A stretch of 64,000 nt of DNA from Aralia elata. Lineage: Eukaryota; Streptophyta; Magnoliopsida; Apiales; Araliaceae. A program made the position numbers and the translations under genes. Positions within the stretch are counted from its first letter, which is position 1; the number at the start of each line of letters is the position of its first letter. Below, piece by piece: positions 23,801 through 34,639 of the stretch. The stretch spans positions 42,427,222-42,491,221 of the forward strand of contig CM068383.1 in the NCBI GenBank assembly GCA_034770075.1. Reading direction: 5' to 3'. Below the pieces are notes generated by a model. The model was given only the letters and a program-made list of their open reading frames with translations. It was not told the DNA's origin and did no database searches.

Positions 23801-24092
23801 TATTGCAGTTAAGCCGGAGAGTTCCAAAGCGGGCAAAGGCAAAGGAAAGCTTAAGGAATAGTTATATGTATTATCCCATTATGTAATCGTGGAATAGTTT
23901 TGTATTATTAATATATTCTGCGATGTATTATTTAAGGTTATAGACCTTGGGACCGTAGTAAACCTTTTGTAATGAACAACATATGTTTATTTATTCCGCA
24001 TTAGTTAATTTATGTTGTTTAGAGGTGTATGGATGTATTTTATCGTGAGCACCAAATTCGAGGTATTGGTACCTGAATTTGGGGGTGTCACA
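20822..24092 (+). mobile_element. 3' LTR of the + strand Tekay element (3271 bp)
   Basis: It starts TGTAACGACTGGGAATT and ends GGGGGTGTCACA, matching 11437-14783. The length difference is mostly the G-tract near 12.1 kb. It differs at scattered bases, so this insertion is clearly older than the Tat element. The short ORFs inside it are repeats of those in the 5' LTR and are not genes. Confidence 0.92.
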
Positions 24093-24097
24093 TTATA
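24093..24097. repeat. Target-site duplication, right (TTATA)
   Basis: This pairs with TTACA at 11432-11436 with one mismatch. Confidence 0.6.
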
Positions 24098-24364
24098 AAT
24101 TAAAATTCACGTTCCTTAATCAACCTATACATTCTGTTTATAAAGTAGTAACAATGATTAGTTACAGTATTATAAACACTTCAGGATTCGTTCTCATCCA
24201 ATTTCATTTTAATATCTCAATTTTCATTTGATAATCAATAGGTATTTGCTTATCATCCATCATAGTATCTTATTATTTATTTAATACCTTAGTCTAAGCG
24301 TTAAACATGCATATGGTAATATAGCATGATCACAAAGAAAAAGGAAAATTTTCATTTCCTGTTC

Positions 24365-24510
24365 CACCGCGGGGGCAATACATTTCCTTCACAAAATTCC
24401 CGTCGGGGCGAGGCTACCGCCGAGGCGGTTGAAATTAGTTCAATTTGGGCGCCAGGGTGATTACACCGTTGGGGCGCTAACTCTAGTGTATTTCCACCGT
24501 AGGGCGGTGG
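24365..24510. repeat. CCACCG...CGGTGG palindrome cluster
   Basis: Perfect stems are ACCGC-cgag-GCGGT at about 24416-24429 and CCACCG (24494-24499) / CGGTGG (24505-24510). Further degenerate GC-rich units (CCACCGCGGGGGC, GGGCGCC, GGGGCGC) lie between in otherwise AT-rich LTR sequence. Confidence 0.55.
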
Positions 24511-24891
24511 ACCTGAATGTTAGTTCCTGCAGTTCGCGAAAAACACAGAAAATGCCAAATTTGGCCAAAGTTTTTCACAATTCACCAATTTAATTACTAC
24601 CCACACATCATATGCGTTTATAAAGCCAAAACCCATTATATACACAACGATTTCAACATCATAGACAATCTAAACAACTAATTTAAAGGTTAAAAATTCA
24701 CTGTTTATACCTTATTATCATGTTTTGAAACATTTAGCGTAATCGATCGGTATGAACTCGTTATTCAACCATTTCGATCCATTCAACTTGCAATCTCTTC
24801 GTATCTTAGCGAATTACGAAAACAACTATTAATTATAGATTGTAAGCATGAATGGACCATCAATTTTGACTCTTAGAACAGACCATGAAGC

Positions 24892-24896
24892 ACTGT
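24892..24896. repeat. Tat target-site duplication, left (ACTGT)
   Basis: This is identical to 43074-43078 and gives a perfect 5 bp duplication that fixes both ends of the Tat element. Confidence 0.93.
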
Positions 24897-27023
24897 TGTC
24901 GACGCCGGGTTTTTTTCTTTCTCTGTCTTTTCCAATTTTAGCCTTTTGGTTTAGATGATTTTTGGAAAAGGTCGGCATTGAGGTCGACGGGGTTTTGAAA
25001 GATCATTTTTATGATGAGCCAATTAACCAGAGTCGCCAGTTGGTATATTTGAAATGGATGTACCAACTCATCCGAGTTTTCGCTCTTTTGTAAATCGCTG
25101 GCTCATATGTGACTCCGAATTAATTTGGTCTGCGAATTGAGATTCATAGAGTTCGGGGCTTGCTTAAGTGAGGGGAAGGTGCTAGGCACCCCTCGACTTC
25201 CGTGAAACACGGTTACCGCCGCAATCTTGATGCTTCTCCTATCCTTTAATTCATGAAATGTGTGTGTGTGTGTGTGCGTGCGTGTGTGTGTATGTGTGCT
25301 TATGTGAATGTTGTGGTGAGTTTGTATGAAAGAATCATTTGGATTTTAGGGAAAATCGTGTTTTACTTTGAGAATGCTTCGGAATGTCTTTTCGGCATAC
25401 ACGAGAAAGCTTTATGAGAAAAGGTTTGATTTTAATTATCAAAACTATGAGATTTTCGTTACGTGTCGTTTTAACAAAACAAGAGTTTTAAACCTTCGTC
25501 AAAATAGGAATCGAGATCTATACGTTGCTTTCATAAAATGATGGGCAATTTCTAGGATCTCTTTCACCCTATGCACAAAGATTTAATAAAACGTCAATTA
25601 TTTATAAAATCATTTCGTGTGTTGTTTTTGGAAAACGATTTTTTCTTTAGCTTTCTCGTTAGATAGGAATCGACATTCATTAACATTTCTCAAATTTTAA
25701 CCTCGTGATTTTAATGTCCTACTTTGATTGATTTTATGAAAGTCTTCATGGTTTTAGCTTTGAAATCAAATTTTTCGGTGTCACAAATCAAATGAAGCAA
25801 TAAAAAGCGCGGGGTTATTCATGGGCATGTAAGCCATCAAAATAAACCCCAAACGCATACAATCCCATCTTTTCACTATGACGGGGCCTTAAATCCGATT
25901 CTCGCCTTAGCGTCGTTTTAAGGCCCGACGGTTACATGTTCACAACGAAGGATTACATTATTCCTAAATACATACGTCAAAATTTGTCCGTCATCGGATT
26001 CGGACCACGGGGTCGCTTCCCTAGGCTCACAACCACGATTACTACGTACTCACAAATCAAACATTACAATAAATAACCAACACGGAAATTCTAACAATAT
26101 CACGACATCCTAAATAGCAAATTGAAGGAACCACAACCAATACATCTCTTATACACAAGCAAGAAATCAAAACGTGAATATCATCGGGTTATTACGAAGA
26201 ATTTTGTTCCAATGGAACCCTCGCAAATAATCCCTAATTCATTATTTCACAATAAATTACATGAAGACTACATTAATTTTAGCCAAATGATATGATAAAT
26301 TGCTAGAATAAAGGGAAATTTCACCTTGCAATTGATACCAAAATGGAAGTAGACTTGTGTATTGGAATAGAAGAAATATGTGTGTTACAATCAAATCAAA
26401 GAGTAAAAACCCTCTCTTTTGATCTTCCTTTCTCTCCTATTTGTTGCAAAATTTATGGTGTTTTTCCTCTCTATTCCCGATTTTCTGCTGCTGCTCTTGC
26501 TGAATTTCTTCTTCCTCTTTCAAAAACTGCTGAACCTCCTGTATGCTGCCGAAGCTGGCTTAAATAGGCTGGCCAGAGCCAGCCGCAGATCTATCTGCGG
26601 CTGGCCGCAGATGGATCTGCGGCTGGCCAGCTGGCACGCCTCCCATCGCACTCAGCTGCTGAGTGCTGATTTCCCGGTTTTCGTGCTGGCGCACCCACTT
26701 GGCCGCAGATCTATCCGCGGCTGGCGGGCTTGACTTTCTCGATTTTCGTTGCCACGCCTCGATTTTCGTACCGCAACGTCGGTTTTCGCTGACAGGCTCG
26801 TATTCCGCAGTCCGGGAACTTCCGGGAGACGTGCCACCTCATTCGGAAATGCCTGCCTCGGACGATCATGCTGTCACGTCGACTTGGGCTGCCCAAATCA
26901 TTGCGGCGGTGCCGGGCGCTTGCCCCTTGTGCCCGCTCCTTTGCTCCTGCAAGCTGGTTCAATTGACGATTTCGCCCTCCTGTCAAGGTTAGTAGAAGGA
27001 AACGCAAAATTTGGGTGTCTACA
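24897..27023 (-). mobile_element. 3' LTR of the Tat element (2127 bp)
   Basis: On the + strand it starts TGTCGACGCCGGG and ends GGGTGTCTACA. It is nearly identical to 41006-43073 apart from a few indels, the largest being a 54-base palindromic block at about 26577-26630. A TG microsatellite lies near 25260-25295. The Tat element is read on the minus strand, so this left copy is the 3' LTR. The ORFs at 26343-27242 are copies of ones in the other LTR and are not supported as genes. Confidence 0.95.
26567..26720. repeat. CCGCAGAT-ATCTGCGG palindrome cluster in the Tat LTR
   Basis: AGCCGCAGAT-ct-ATCTGCGGCT (26581-26602) is a perfect 10 bp stem. A second copy follows within 26603-26630, and a third, diverged, lies near 26702-26718. 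The block between two GGCTGGCCAG direct repeats (26567 and 26621) is absent from the other LTR. Confidence 0.75.
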
Positions 27024-27058
27024 GCTGCCCCTCTTTATCATGTTTATGAAATGATAAA
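27024..27058 (-). promoter_or_regulatory. Tat polypurine tract with abutting hairpin
   Basis: On the minus strand the tract AAAGAGGGGCAGC (27036 to 27024) ends at the 3' LTR. Directly 5' of it lies a perfect 8 bp stem, TTTATCAT (27034-27041) / ATGATAAA (27051-27058), with a 9-base loop. Confidence 0.7.
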
Positions 27059-27258
27059 TGAAATGAACAGGATAAAGAATAGACACTCGATGCATGAATG
27101 ACAGTGTGTAAGAATGACAGTGTATACATGATGTCTCACACATATAGCTTATGATGCAACATAAGATGCAATGCATGCAAGACATTCGTAAGAGTGTCAA
27201 TGTATCAACCCCTTGACCGTGTTTGTTAGTCTTTGGGTTCACTCTTTCAATCTATCGT

Positions 27259-28283
27259 CTCGTTCGGGGCCGGGTATCGTCGCCGGTCACCCATCGCGTA
27301 ACCCCCGGTTATCGTCGCCGGTTGGTTTATCTTGTCGGAGCCGGTTATCGTCGCCGGTCATCCTTCTCGTGATCGCCGGTTATCGTCGCCGGTCGATCGT
27401 CATGTCGGGGCCGGGTATCGTCGCCGGTCACCCATCGCGTAACCCCCGGTTATCGTCGCCGGTTGGTTACCTTGTTGGAGCCGGTTATCGTCGCCGGTCA
27501 TCCATCTCGTGATCGCCGGTTATCGTCGCCGTTCCGAAACGATCGTCATGTCGGGGCCGGGTATCGTCGCCGGTCACCCATCTCGTAACCTCCGGTTATC
27601 GTCGCCGGTCGGTTATCTGTCGGAGCCGGTTATCGTCGCCGGTCATCCATCTCGTGATCGCCGGTTATCGTCGCCGGTCGATCGTCATGTCGGGGCCGGG
27701 TATCGTCGCCGGTCACCCATCTCGTAACCCCCGGTTATCGTCGCCGGTCGGTTATCTTGTCGGAGCCGGTTATCGTCGCCGGTCATCCATCTCGTGATCG
27801 CCGGTTATCGTCGCCGGTCGATCGTCATGTCGGGGCCGGGTATCGTCGCCGGTCACCCATCTCGTAACCCCCGGTTATCGTCGCCGGTCGGTTATCTGTC
27901 GGAGCCGGTTATCGTCGCCGGTCATCCATCTCGTGATCGCCGGTTATCGTCGCCGGTCGATCGTCATGTCGGGGGCCGGGTATCGTCGCCGGTCACCCAT
28001 CTCGTAACCTCCGGTTATCGTCGCCGGTCGGTTATCTGTCGGAGCCGGTTATCGTCGCCGGTCATCCATCTCGTGATCGCCGGTTATCGTCGCCGGTCGA
28101 TCGTCATGTCGGGGCCGGGTATCGTCGCCGGTCACCCATCTCGTAACCCCCGGTTATCGTCGCCGGTCGGTTATCTGTCGGAGCCGGTTATCGTTGCCGG
28201 TCATCCATCTCGTGATCGCCGGTTATCGTCGCCGGTCGATCGTCATGTCGGGGCCGGGTATCGTCGCCGGTCACCCATCTCGT
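27259..28283. repeat. ~140 bp tandem array, about seven units, each of four ~35 bp subunits
   Basis: The marker GATCGTCATG recurs at 27395, 27541, 27680, 27820, 27959, 28099 and 28238, a period of 139-140 after the first. Within a unit, CGGTTATCGTCGCCGGT-like words occur four times about 35 bases apart, so this is a higher-order repeat. It lies between the antisense genes and the 3' LTR. Hypervariable tandem repeats at this place are known for Tat/Ogre elements and can seed satellites. ORFs through the array are by-products of a stop-poor repeat. Confidence 0.9.
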
Positions 28284-28337
28284 AAACTTTTCACTTCAAC
28301 ACGTCAAATGGCTGCAAGGGAGCAAGGTGGGACCCAC

Positions 28338-28412
28338 CAGGGCCAGCCGCAGATGGATCTGCGGCCAGCCGCAGATGGATCTGCGGCCAGCCGCAGATAC
28401 ATCTGCGGCCAT
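28338..28412. repeat. Three CCGCAGAT-ATCTGCGG palindromes in the Tat 3' region
   Basis: Three consecutive copies of CCAGCCGCAGAT(nn)ATCTGCGG spaced about 23 bases apart match the palindrome in the Tat LTR. They lie just outside the tandem array. Confidence 0.8.
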
Positions 28413-28897
28413 GATCGGGCCTTAAATCCAACGCGGCTCCTCCAGATCTGTCACTTTTCAACTTGTAATCCAAAGAGATTCTCTCGATTCTTCTTGTTCG
28501 CAAGGGCTTTTTGTCGATTTTTTCAACTTTCCTGCGAAAACTGTTCCGGTAGGATTGATCTAACACGCTACAGGTAACACTTTGACCGGTCACTTTTCAA
28601 TTTCGTCAACGTTTTGCTATACATTTGACTATTTACATGTTTAAACATAAAATGTATGCTTTACAATGCTATGTAATGTACCATCATATATACATGCTAT
28701 GTATCAACTATGTGAGTCCCATTTTATGTTCATGAGGCGGGGTGGTCCCACATATTGTTACTCCTTTTCTGCAAGAGAAACATGCATTACATGATGTAAT
28801 CGCACATATGAATGCAATTTAAATCTGTTTGAGGCTTTGATTGATGGAAAACACGCTTGGCTTATGCCTGGGATGTTCAATTTACAAACGGAACTCT

Positions 28898-28917
28898 GCC
28901 GATTTTTTATTTTTTTT

Positions 28918-28952
<35 letters not shown>

Positions 28953-28972
28953 TTTTTTTTATTTTTTTTTTG
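28898..28972. repeat. T-rich homopolymeric tract
   Basis: About 70 bases are nearly all T with scattered A. This would be difficult to sequence accurately. Flanking DNA to 29081 holds no gene. Confidence 0.85.
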
Positions 28973-29081
28973 ACATGCATCATGTTGCATTAATCATATG
29001 ATGAGGCTAGAAATTTAGAATGTTCCTTACATAATTTTAAAAGAAAACTTACCTTCTTTCTCGCCCGTTCTATTCCCAGCT

Positions 29082-31060
29082 ATGGATCGTGATGCGCCCA
29101 GTAGCTCCTCCGCCTCTCGGACTTCGGGTGTTCGCCGTCGTAGGGCTGCACCCACTCCTGTTCCTCCTCGGACCCGTCAGGCTCGTCGTTTGACGGAGGC
29201 TGTCATTCGTCCTGGTCCTCCGGACGTTGAGGAGGCTGTCCCTCCGGAGGTCGCGGCAGAGGGGCCATCCTCCAGCACACCGGCTCCATCTACTCATCAG
29301 GCTCCTTCTGGCGCCTCTGTGCAGATACCCGATCTTTTGGGTCGGGATCTTAGTCGTCACCACCCCTCAGCATCTCTCGTGGCTAACGAGGTATATTTCA
29401 GCTCTATTCTGATTTCATTCTCAATTTCCCTATTCTCTTTTTATCCGGACTGACCCCTTGGTGATTGCCCCAGGTTACCCGAGTTTACCCAGCCGAGGGG
29501 TAACTGGTTCAACATCTATTCCCTTTACGCAGCCCTGCCACAGTGATTATCGGGCGATGGTGGACTCTTGGGGCTTCCGACATTTCTTCACTATCATCCC
29601 CCGCCAGTGCCCCTGGGGTTACATGAGGGCTTTATCCGAGCGATGGTTCCACCAGACGCAGTCTCTTCATCTCCTCGACTGCGAGGTCGTGTTGACCCCA
29701 TGGGACTGGAGGTACATTACCGGCATTGAGTTTACCGGGTCCCGCGTCCCCTTGGATCTTGATATCACTCCTGTGGAGGTTCGGGCTTTGCTGGGCTTCG
29801 CTGCTGATGATCGGGTCTTCAAGGCCCGTAGCATTAGATCCGGCGCTTTGGCTGTCAATGCTGTTGGGGGTCTGTACGCACTGCCCATTCCCGCGGATCA
29901 GGGCACCAGGGACATTCTACTACGACGCCTGTTCCTGACCATTATGAGGGGTTGTTTTCTGGGGAACAACTCCTCCACTATTCATTTCAGCGTCGTTGGA
30001 GCGGTCAGAGACGTGGACCGCATCGGTGACTATGACTGGGGGTCATTCACCTTTGCCTATTTCCTCCATGGCATGCGTCTACGCTCAGAGGGACAGACTG
30101 ATGCCTGGCTCGGCTTCTACCATTTTCTGTTGGTGAGTCCCCTCCTCCTCTCTCTTACTGTATTTCTTTTCCTTGCATCTCTTTTCTGTATTTGATAGTG
30201 ACTCATGCCTTGCCTTGTTTCTATTCACAGTTCTGGGCTTACGAGCGGCTGCCATGTCTGAGGCCTATCACTACTCTGGGTCCGGACACTTATCCTCGGG
30301 GTCGGCGATGGCATCACAGTACTCTGGAGGAGGTCCCCGTGTCGGGCAGCTTTGCACATTGTCGTATTCAGCTGGAGTTGATCACGGCTGCCGACGTCGT
30401 CTGGATTCCCTACCTCTCCGAGCATTTGACTGTGGGGTTTGCTGACGGGCATCCTTCCGGCCCAGAGTTCGAGCTTTTCCACCCGTCGCCTCACTTTGCA
30501 GAGTGTTGGAGGCTGGGTGATGTATCTGGGAGAGCGCGCATTCAGATGCGTCACTGGGGAGATCCGCATCCCGCACTCCCTTTCTTTCACTACTTTCTGG
30601 CCGCTGGATTCTCAGCCTTCAGAGATCATGCTTGCCGGGGAGGATGGTCGGATGCTTTCCACAGGTCCCACTACGAGTGATGCATTCCGTACATGGTGGG
30701 TGCCCCGTACCATCGGTCCCTCAGACTCGGGCCACTTTCTTCCTTGGAGACATGGTTCCAGGCTCGGTGACGATGACCGATTGGGCTGCCTGTGTTCGGA
30801 CCCCTACCCACGCTGAGCAGATCGCCTCATTGACCCGTCAGGTAGATCAGTTGTCGCTGTTTATTCGGGGGTTGGGCCGGACCCCGGAGGAGGCTTACAC
30901 CTACGATCCTGATGGTGCAGGTTATGATGCAGGCCCGAGTTCATCTGATGCCACAGCGCATCCCTACATCCCTGATATGAACTTTGGTCCACCGAGCTCG
31001 ACGACTCCAGGGGATCAGTTCGAGGATCCTGCTTTCATAGATGATACTGATTTTATTTAG
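29082..31060 (+). pseudogene. Antisense PMD-like gene of the Tat element, with intron
   Basis: This is coded on the strand opposite to gag-pol. A Pro/Ser/Arg-rich first segment (29082-29390) is followed by a conserved part from 29458 with ALSERWFHQTQSLHLLDCEV, LTPWDWRYITGIEFTG and DYDWGSFTFAYFLHGMRLRS. Splicing at 30133/30230 joins it in frame to FWAYERLPCLRPITTLG and RRWHHSTLEEVP (frame open to 30680). These match the pattern of the plant mobile domain family (PF10536). The tail (30632-31060, ending FEDPAFIDDTDFI) is in another frame, so at least one shift lies near 30600-30830. A second possible intron (29391-29473) has GT-AG ends but does not preserve the frame. Extra antisense ORFs are known in Tat elements. 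Function is unknown; host PMD proteins act in silencing and genome stability. Confidence 0.7.
30133..30230 (+). other. Intron of the antisense PMD-like gene (98 nt)
   Basis: It has donor GTGAGT at 30133 and acceptor CTATTCACAG ending at 30230. It contains in-frame stops. Removing it joins two codon-complete exons (phase 0) across a conserved stretch (FYHFLL then FWAYERLP). GT-AG orientation shows the transcript runs on the + strand, antisense to the Tat genomic RNA. Confidence 0.75.
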
Positions 31061-31275
31061 ACCAGGATAGGATAGGGTCTTTTGTATCAGCACCTGCTTA
31101 GATTTCTTTTTCATTTATGCACTATGTACTGAACTCATTTATTTATTTATGCACAGTTCTTTTTCATTTTATGGAATTCACACTGTTTTATTATTAACTG
31201 TATGATGCATGCTCTTTTATTTATGGATAGAGAATGACCCCTGTACAGTCCTTTTGATACTATTTTTTTTCACAG
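31061..31275 (+). other. Spacer between the two antisense genes
   Basis: This is an AT-rich stretch with several TTTATTTA words and no ORF. It may hold the end of the PMD-like transcript and the promoter of the next gene, but no clear TATA box or poly(A) signal is seen. Confidence 0.35.
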
Positions 31276-32847
31276 ATGTCGTCCTCAGATGTCGTGGTTC
31301 GTTTGGATTCCATTCCTCCCACAGGGTTGGTGGGCAGCCTACTCCGCTGGTTGGACAGTTTACTGCCGGCAGATAGGATTATACCGCAGATGGTCTTCTG
31401 GGACATTCTTGGTCCTTATTGACCTTTCAGGTGCCAGCGAGCTTCGTGGATGGCCTTCTGAGCTATTGGGCCCCCCCGGCCCGTCCAGGTGTTTAGGTTA
31501 GGGACAGTAGAGCTGACCCCCACCCTTGAGGAGTATGCTCGCTTCACCGGCTTGCCGTTGGATGGTCCCTGTGCTAGGGTTACCGTTGGTTCCATGCGTC
31601 GTCAATTCTTGACTTTCACCGGTTTGCGGAGGGCCGTCTTATTACCGGTAATCACATCAGACCATATGGTTCCCCTTCAATTCTTGATTGACCGATTTGG
31701 CTCACCTGACAGCTTTCGTCTATTTTTCGGTGATTTTTCCGTGTCCGAGGAGCGCTGGGAGGCCTTGAGAGTGGGCGTTCTGATGGCCTGTGTCATCTCA
31801 GTTTTGTACTTGCCTGCAGGATCCGATCATTTGGACATGCGGATTGTTGCGGCTGTTAGGGCCCTTCAGGAGGATCACACCATTCTCCCCATGATATTGG
31901 CGGATACCTATATGTCGGCCACATATTGCCAGTCCTTCCGAGGGAGATTCTTCAGAGGGAGTTCGACCTTATTGTATATGTGGTTCATGAGCCATCTCAG
32001 CCCCATCGGCTACTTCCGCCGCCAAGGGTTTTGCTTCAGTCACAACATAGCCGCGCAGTTTTCGTTTCGTCCCGTGAGCTGTACTGATGTGACCTCCTGG
32101 ATATCCTTTTTGTCCGTCATTGAGGACCCTTTTCATCTATTGGTCTACTCAGGCTATTGCTCCTTCAGGCGCTTCTTGACTCATGTGCCTAACCTGGATT
32201 TCATCCCCATTGCTGGTTTAAGGGGCGTGACGACCTATCATCCCCTGGCGGTTATGGGGCAGTTTGATCAGACACAGGATTTACACCCCTTCGCGGGTGC
32301 AACCGCATACCGATTCCTTATATCATCCTGTACAGAGAGGGATCTATTGCAGGTATACGAGCTTTGGGATCGCAGGATCTTTGCCGAATATAGTGCGAGC
32401 TCTCACATCCAGACATTTGCCTACGTACAGTGGTTGCGTGGAGACCTGGATTCGGCTAGTTTGAGTCGGACTGGGGCCTTTGATGACTCTGGAGTGATTT
32501 TCACAGAAAATACCACAGACCATTCCATTTCAGCCGATTCTGCCCCGAGTCGGGTCGCTGAGGATTCCCGACTCCGCCTGGCCCTGATTACTACTGAAGC
32601 CGAGAGGGATGCCGCCCTTGCCGAGAGAGATGAGGCCATTCGGGCTAGAGATGTTGCCATTGCTGATAGAGAGGCCATTGTATTTCAGACCAGGGCAGTG
32701 GTAGATGCTCATTTTGGGACTGTCAGCCGAGCTACTGCTTTACTGGATCGTATTGATATGATGGGGCAGCAGATTGCAGGAGATGCTGATGCTTCAGATC
32801 TATCCACCACCCTGTCCATCCTGCTTCGGCTAGTTTCAGATTTGTAG
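31276..32847 (+). pseudogene. Antisense DUF7745-like gene of the Tat element
   Basis: The ATG at 31276 (MSSSDVVVRLDSIPP) starts a frame that stops at about 31420. Two indels, one near 31410 and one at or after the run of seven C at 31471-31477, lead into a long open frame (31489-32847, about 450 codons). That frame opens with FRLGTVELTPTLEEYARFTG, the motif I associate with plant DUF7745 proteins found in Tat-type elements. The middle is rich in hydrophobic and aromatic residues (GYFRRQGFCFSHNIAAQF). The C-terminus is a heptad-like coiled coil (AERDAALAERDEAIRARDVA). It converges with the end of integrase across about 500 bases. The biochemical function is unknown. The two early shifts may be sequencing errors. 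Confidence 0.65.
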
Positions 32848-33358
32848 ATTATTTTATTTCCTGCATAGACTATGTTGGTTTCATCAGTTATTGAAAGAGA
32901 AATCTTGTAATAAAAACGACTTATATATATAGACATGCATTTAAATTTAGTCATTTTCCCCTTTTGTCGTATCATTGCCATCCATTGGGTCATCATTTTA
33001 TCCAACTGACCATGATTTTGACATTTCGCCTTCTTTCTTTCCTCAAGACCTGATGGAGATTTGACAGATATTGCCGCACACCTTTGATTTCGTCGGATTG
33101 AATCTCAGATTTTGGATAACTGTTTGGATTGGATCAGGGTATGTATTCTGGGATGAGACTGGTTAGGCAGTTGGTTTCGGGAAGGTTTTGAGGGTGTAGG
33201 AAAGTTTTATCTGGCTATCGAAAATTGGTTTTGGTTAGGGAAAGGATTATTTTTTTTTGAAAGATCGGACCGCGCCATGATGGCTGCCTACGTACCCCCA
33301 CAAGTTGGGAGATCAGGTCCTACGTAGTTCGCTCTCAGGGGAAAAAGGAACTGATGAT
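32848..33358. other. Spacer between convergent antisense gene and integrase end
   Basis: No coding signal is seen on either strand. It would hold the 3' ends of both the DUF7745-like transcript and the pol reading frame. Confidence 0.5.
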
Positions 33359-34500
33359 TTAAGCGTAGAACCGCTTCACCGAGTCAGAATTTATGGGTTG
33401 TGGAAATACCTCACCATCCATTTCTTGCAATATGAGGGCCCCTCCGGATAGTACTTTCTTGATCACAAATGGCCCTTCCCAGTTCGGGGCAAACTTCCCC
33501 TTGGCCTCGTCTTGACAAGGCATGATTCTTTTCAACACCAAATCGTTTTCCTTGAACTTCCGAAGTCTTATCTTTTTATCGTACGATCGAGAGATCCTCT
33601 GTTGATATAGCTGGCCGTGCCAAATGGCAGCCACCCTCCTTTCATCAATTAGGGCCAAATGGTCGTATCGACTTTGCATCCAATCTTCTTCGCTTATCTG
33701 AGCGTCGATCACTATTCTGAGGGACGCCATCTCAACCTCGACTGGTAGTAGAACAGCCTCCATTCCATACACCAAAGCGTAAGGGGTTGCCCCTGTAGAA
33801 GTACGCGTTGATGTTCGGTATGCCAGCAGGGTGAGGGGTAACAGATCCGGCCATCCCCGATGATTAGCAGACATTTTTGCCATGATCTTCTTGATGTTCT
33901 TATTGGCCGCCTCCACTGCCCCATTCATTTTTGGGACGGTAAATGACGGAATTGAGATGCTTAATCTTGAACTGGTCACACAGTCCCTTTATGAGGGCGT
34001 TGTTTAAATTCTTGGCATTGTCGGAGACCACAACCTCAGGTTGCCCATATCGGCAAATGACATTATTCCTGATGAAGTTGACGATGACCTCCTGAGTGAC
34101 TTTGGGGAAAGAGGCTGCTTCTACCCATTTGGTGAAATAATCGATCATGACGAAGATGAATCGGTGCCCGTTGCTTGCTTTGGGCTCTATTGGTCCGATT
34201 ACATCCATTCCCCACATTGAAAATGGCCAGGGGGAGGTCAAAAACAGTGCAGTTCATTTGGAGGTGTATGGATCACATTACCGTGCGCCTGGCATTGGTA
34301 ACACCGTTTGAACATGATCATCGCAATCGGCGTTCAGCGTTAACCAATAATGCCCTGTCCTCAAAATCTTTTTGGCAAGCATCGGTCCACTCATATGGGG
34401 TCCACACACTCCACCGTGTATTTCATTCATAATCTTTCGGGCCTGTGTTTCATCTACGCACTGCAACAGTCCCAACCCAGCATCCTTCTTGTAGAGTGAA
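33359..34500 (-). pseudogene. pol: Tat integrase, several frame breaks
   Basis: The HHCC part starts with EIHGGVCGPHMSG. A shift near 34290 separates it from the CYQCQA cysteines. A second shift near 34240 lies before the core. Core motifs are WGMDVIGPIEP (first Asp), VVVSDNAKNLNNALI (second Asp) and, after a shift near 33930, PKMNGAVEAANKNIKKI (Glu). The C-terminal part KFAPNWEGPFVIKKVLSGGA has the GPF module and ends RFYA at 33359. No chromodomain follows, as expected for Tat. Two shifts coincide with homopolymers (A5 at 34240-34244, T5 at 33929-33933). Confidence 0.85.
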
Positions 34501-34639
34501 TCGCCACTCAGGTAAAACTTCATCGCCATCCTTTGAATTCTCATCCTTTCAGTACGATTTGCCTGATCGGGAAGGGATCTATCTCTCAGATATTCCCTTA
34601 TGTCGTGATACCAGGGTTGCCTCGTCAACACCACCTCAT

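Larger units (their letters stand above)
24093..24896 (-). mobile_element. Minus-strand Tekay 3' LTR, piece 2 of 3
   Basis: This is the continuation of 10292-11436 beyond the nested + strand Tekay. It holds no coding sequence. A cluster of palindromes lies at 24365-24510. It ends at ACTGT (24892-24896), which is duplicated on the far side of the Tat element at 43074-43078. Confidence 0.7.

Noticed and set aside
26343..27242. ORFs in the Tat LTR, repeated at 42448-43175
   Set aside because: They are the same noncoding LTR sequence in two copies; no motif, and they cross the palindromes and the LTR border.
27259..28283. Regular repeats that could be read as a CRISPR array
   Set aside because: There are no unique spacers; the whole 140-base unit repeats and the setting is a plant retrotransposon.
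27213..28577. Long + strand ORFs through the tandem array
   Set aside because: They exist because the repeat has few stops; the unit length is not a multiple of three and the proteins are Arg/Ser/Pro-rich repeats without a domain.
29391..29473. Second intron in the antisense PMD-like gene
   Set aside because: GT-AG ends are present but splicing gives an early stop, so it is not called; an indel could hide a real intron.
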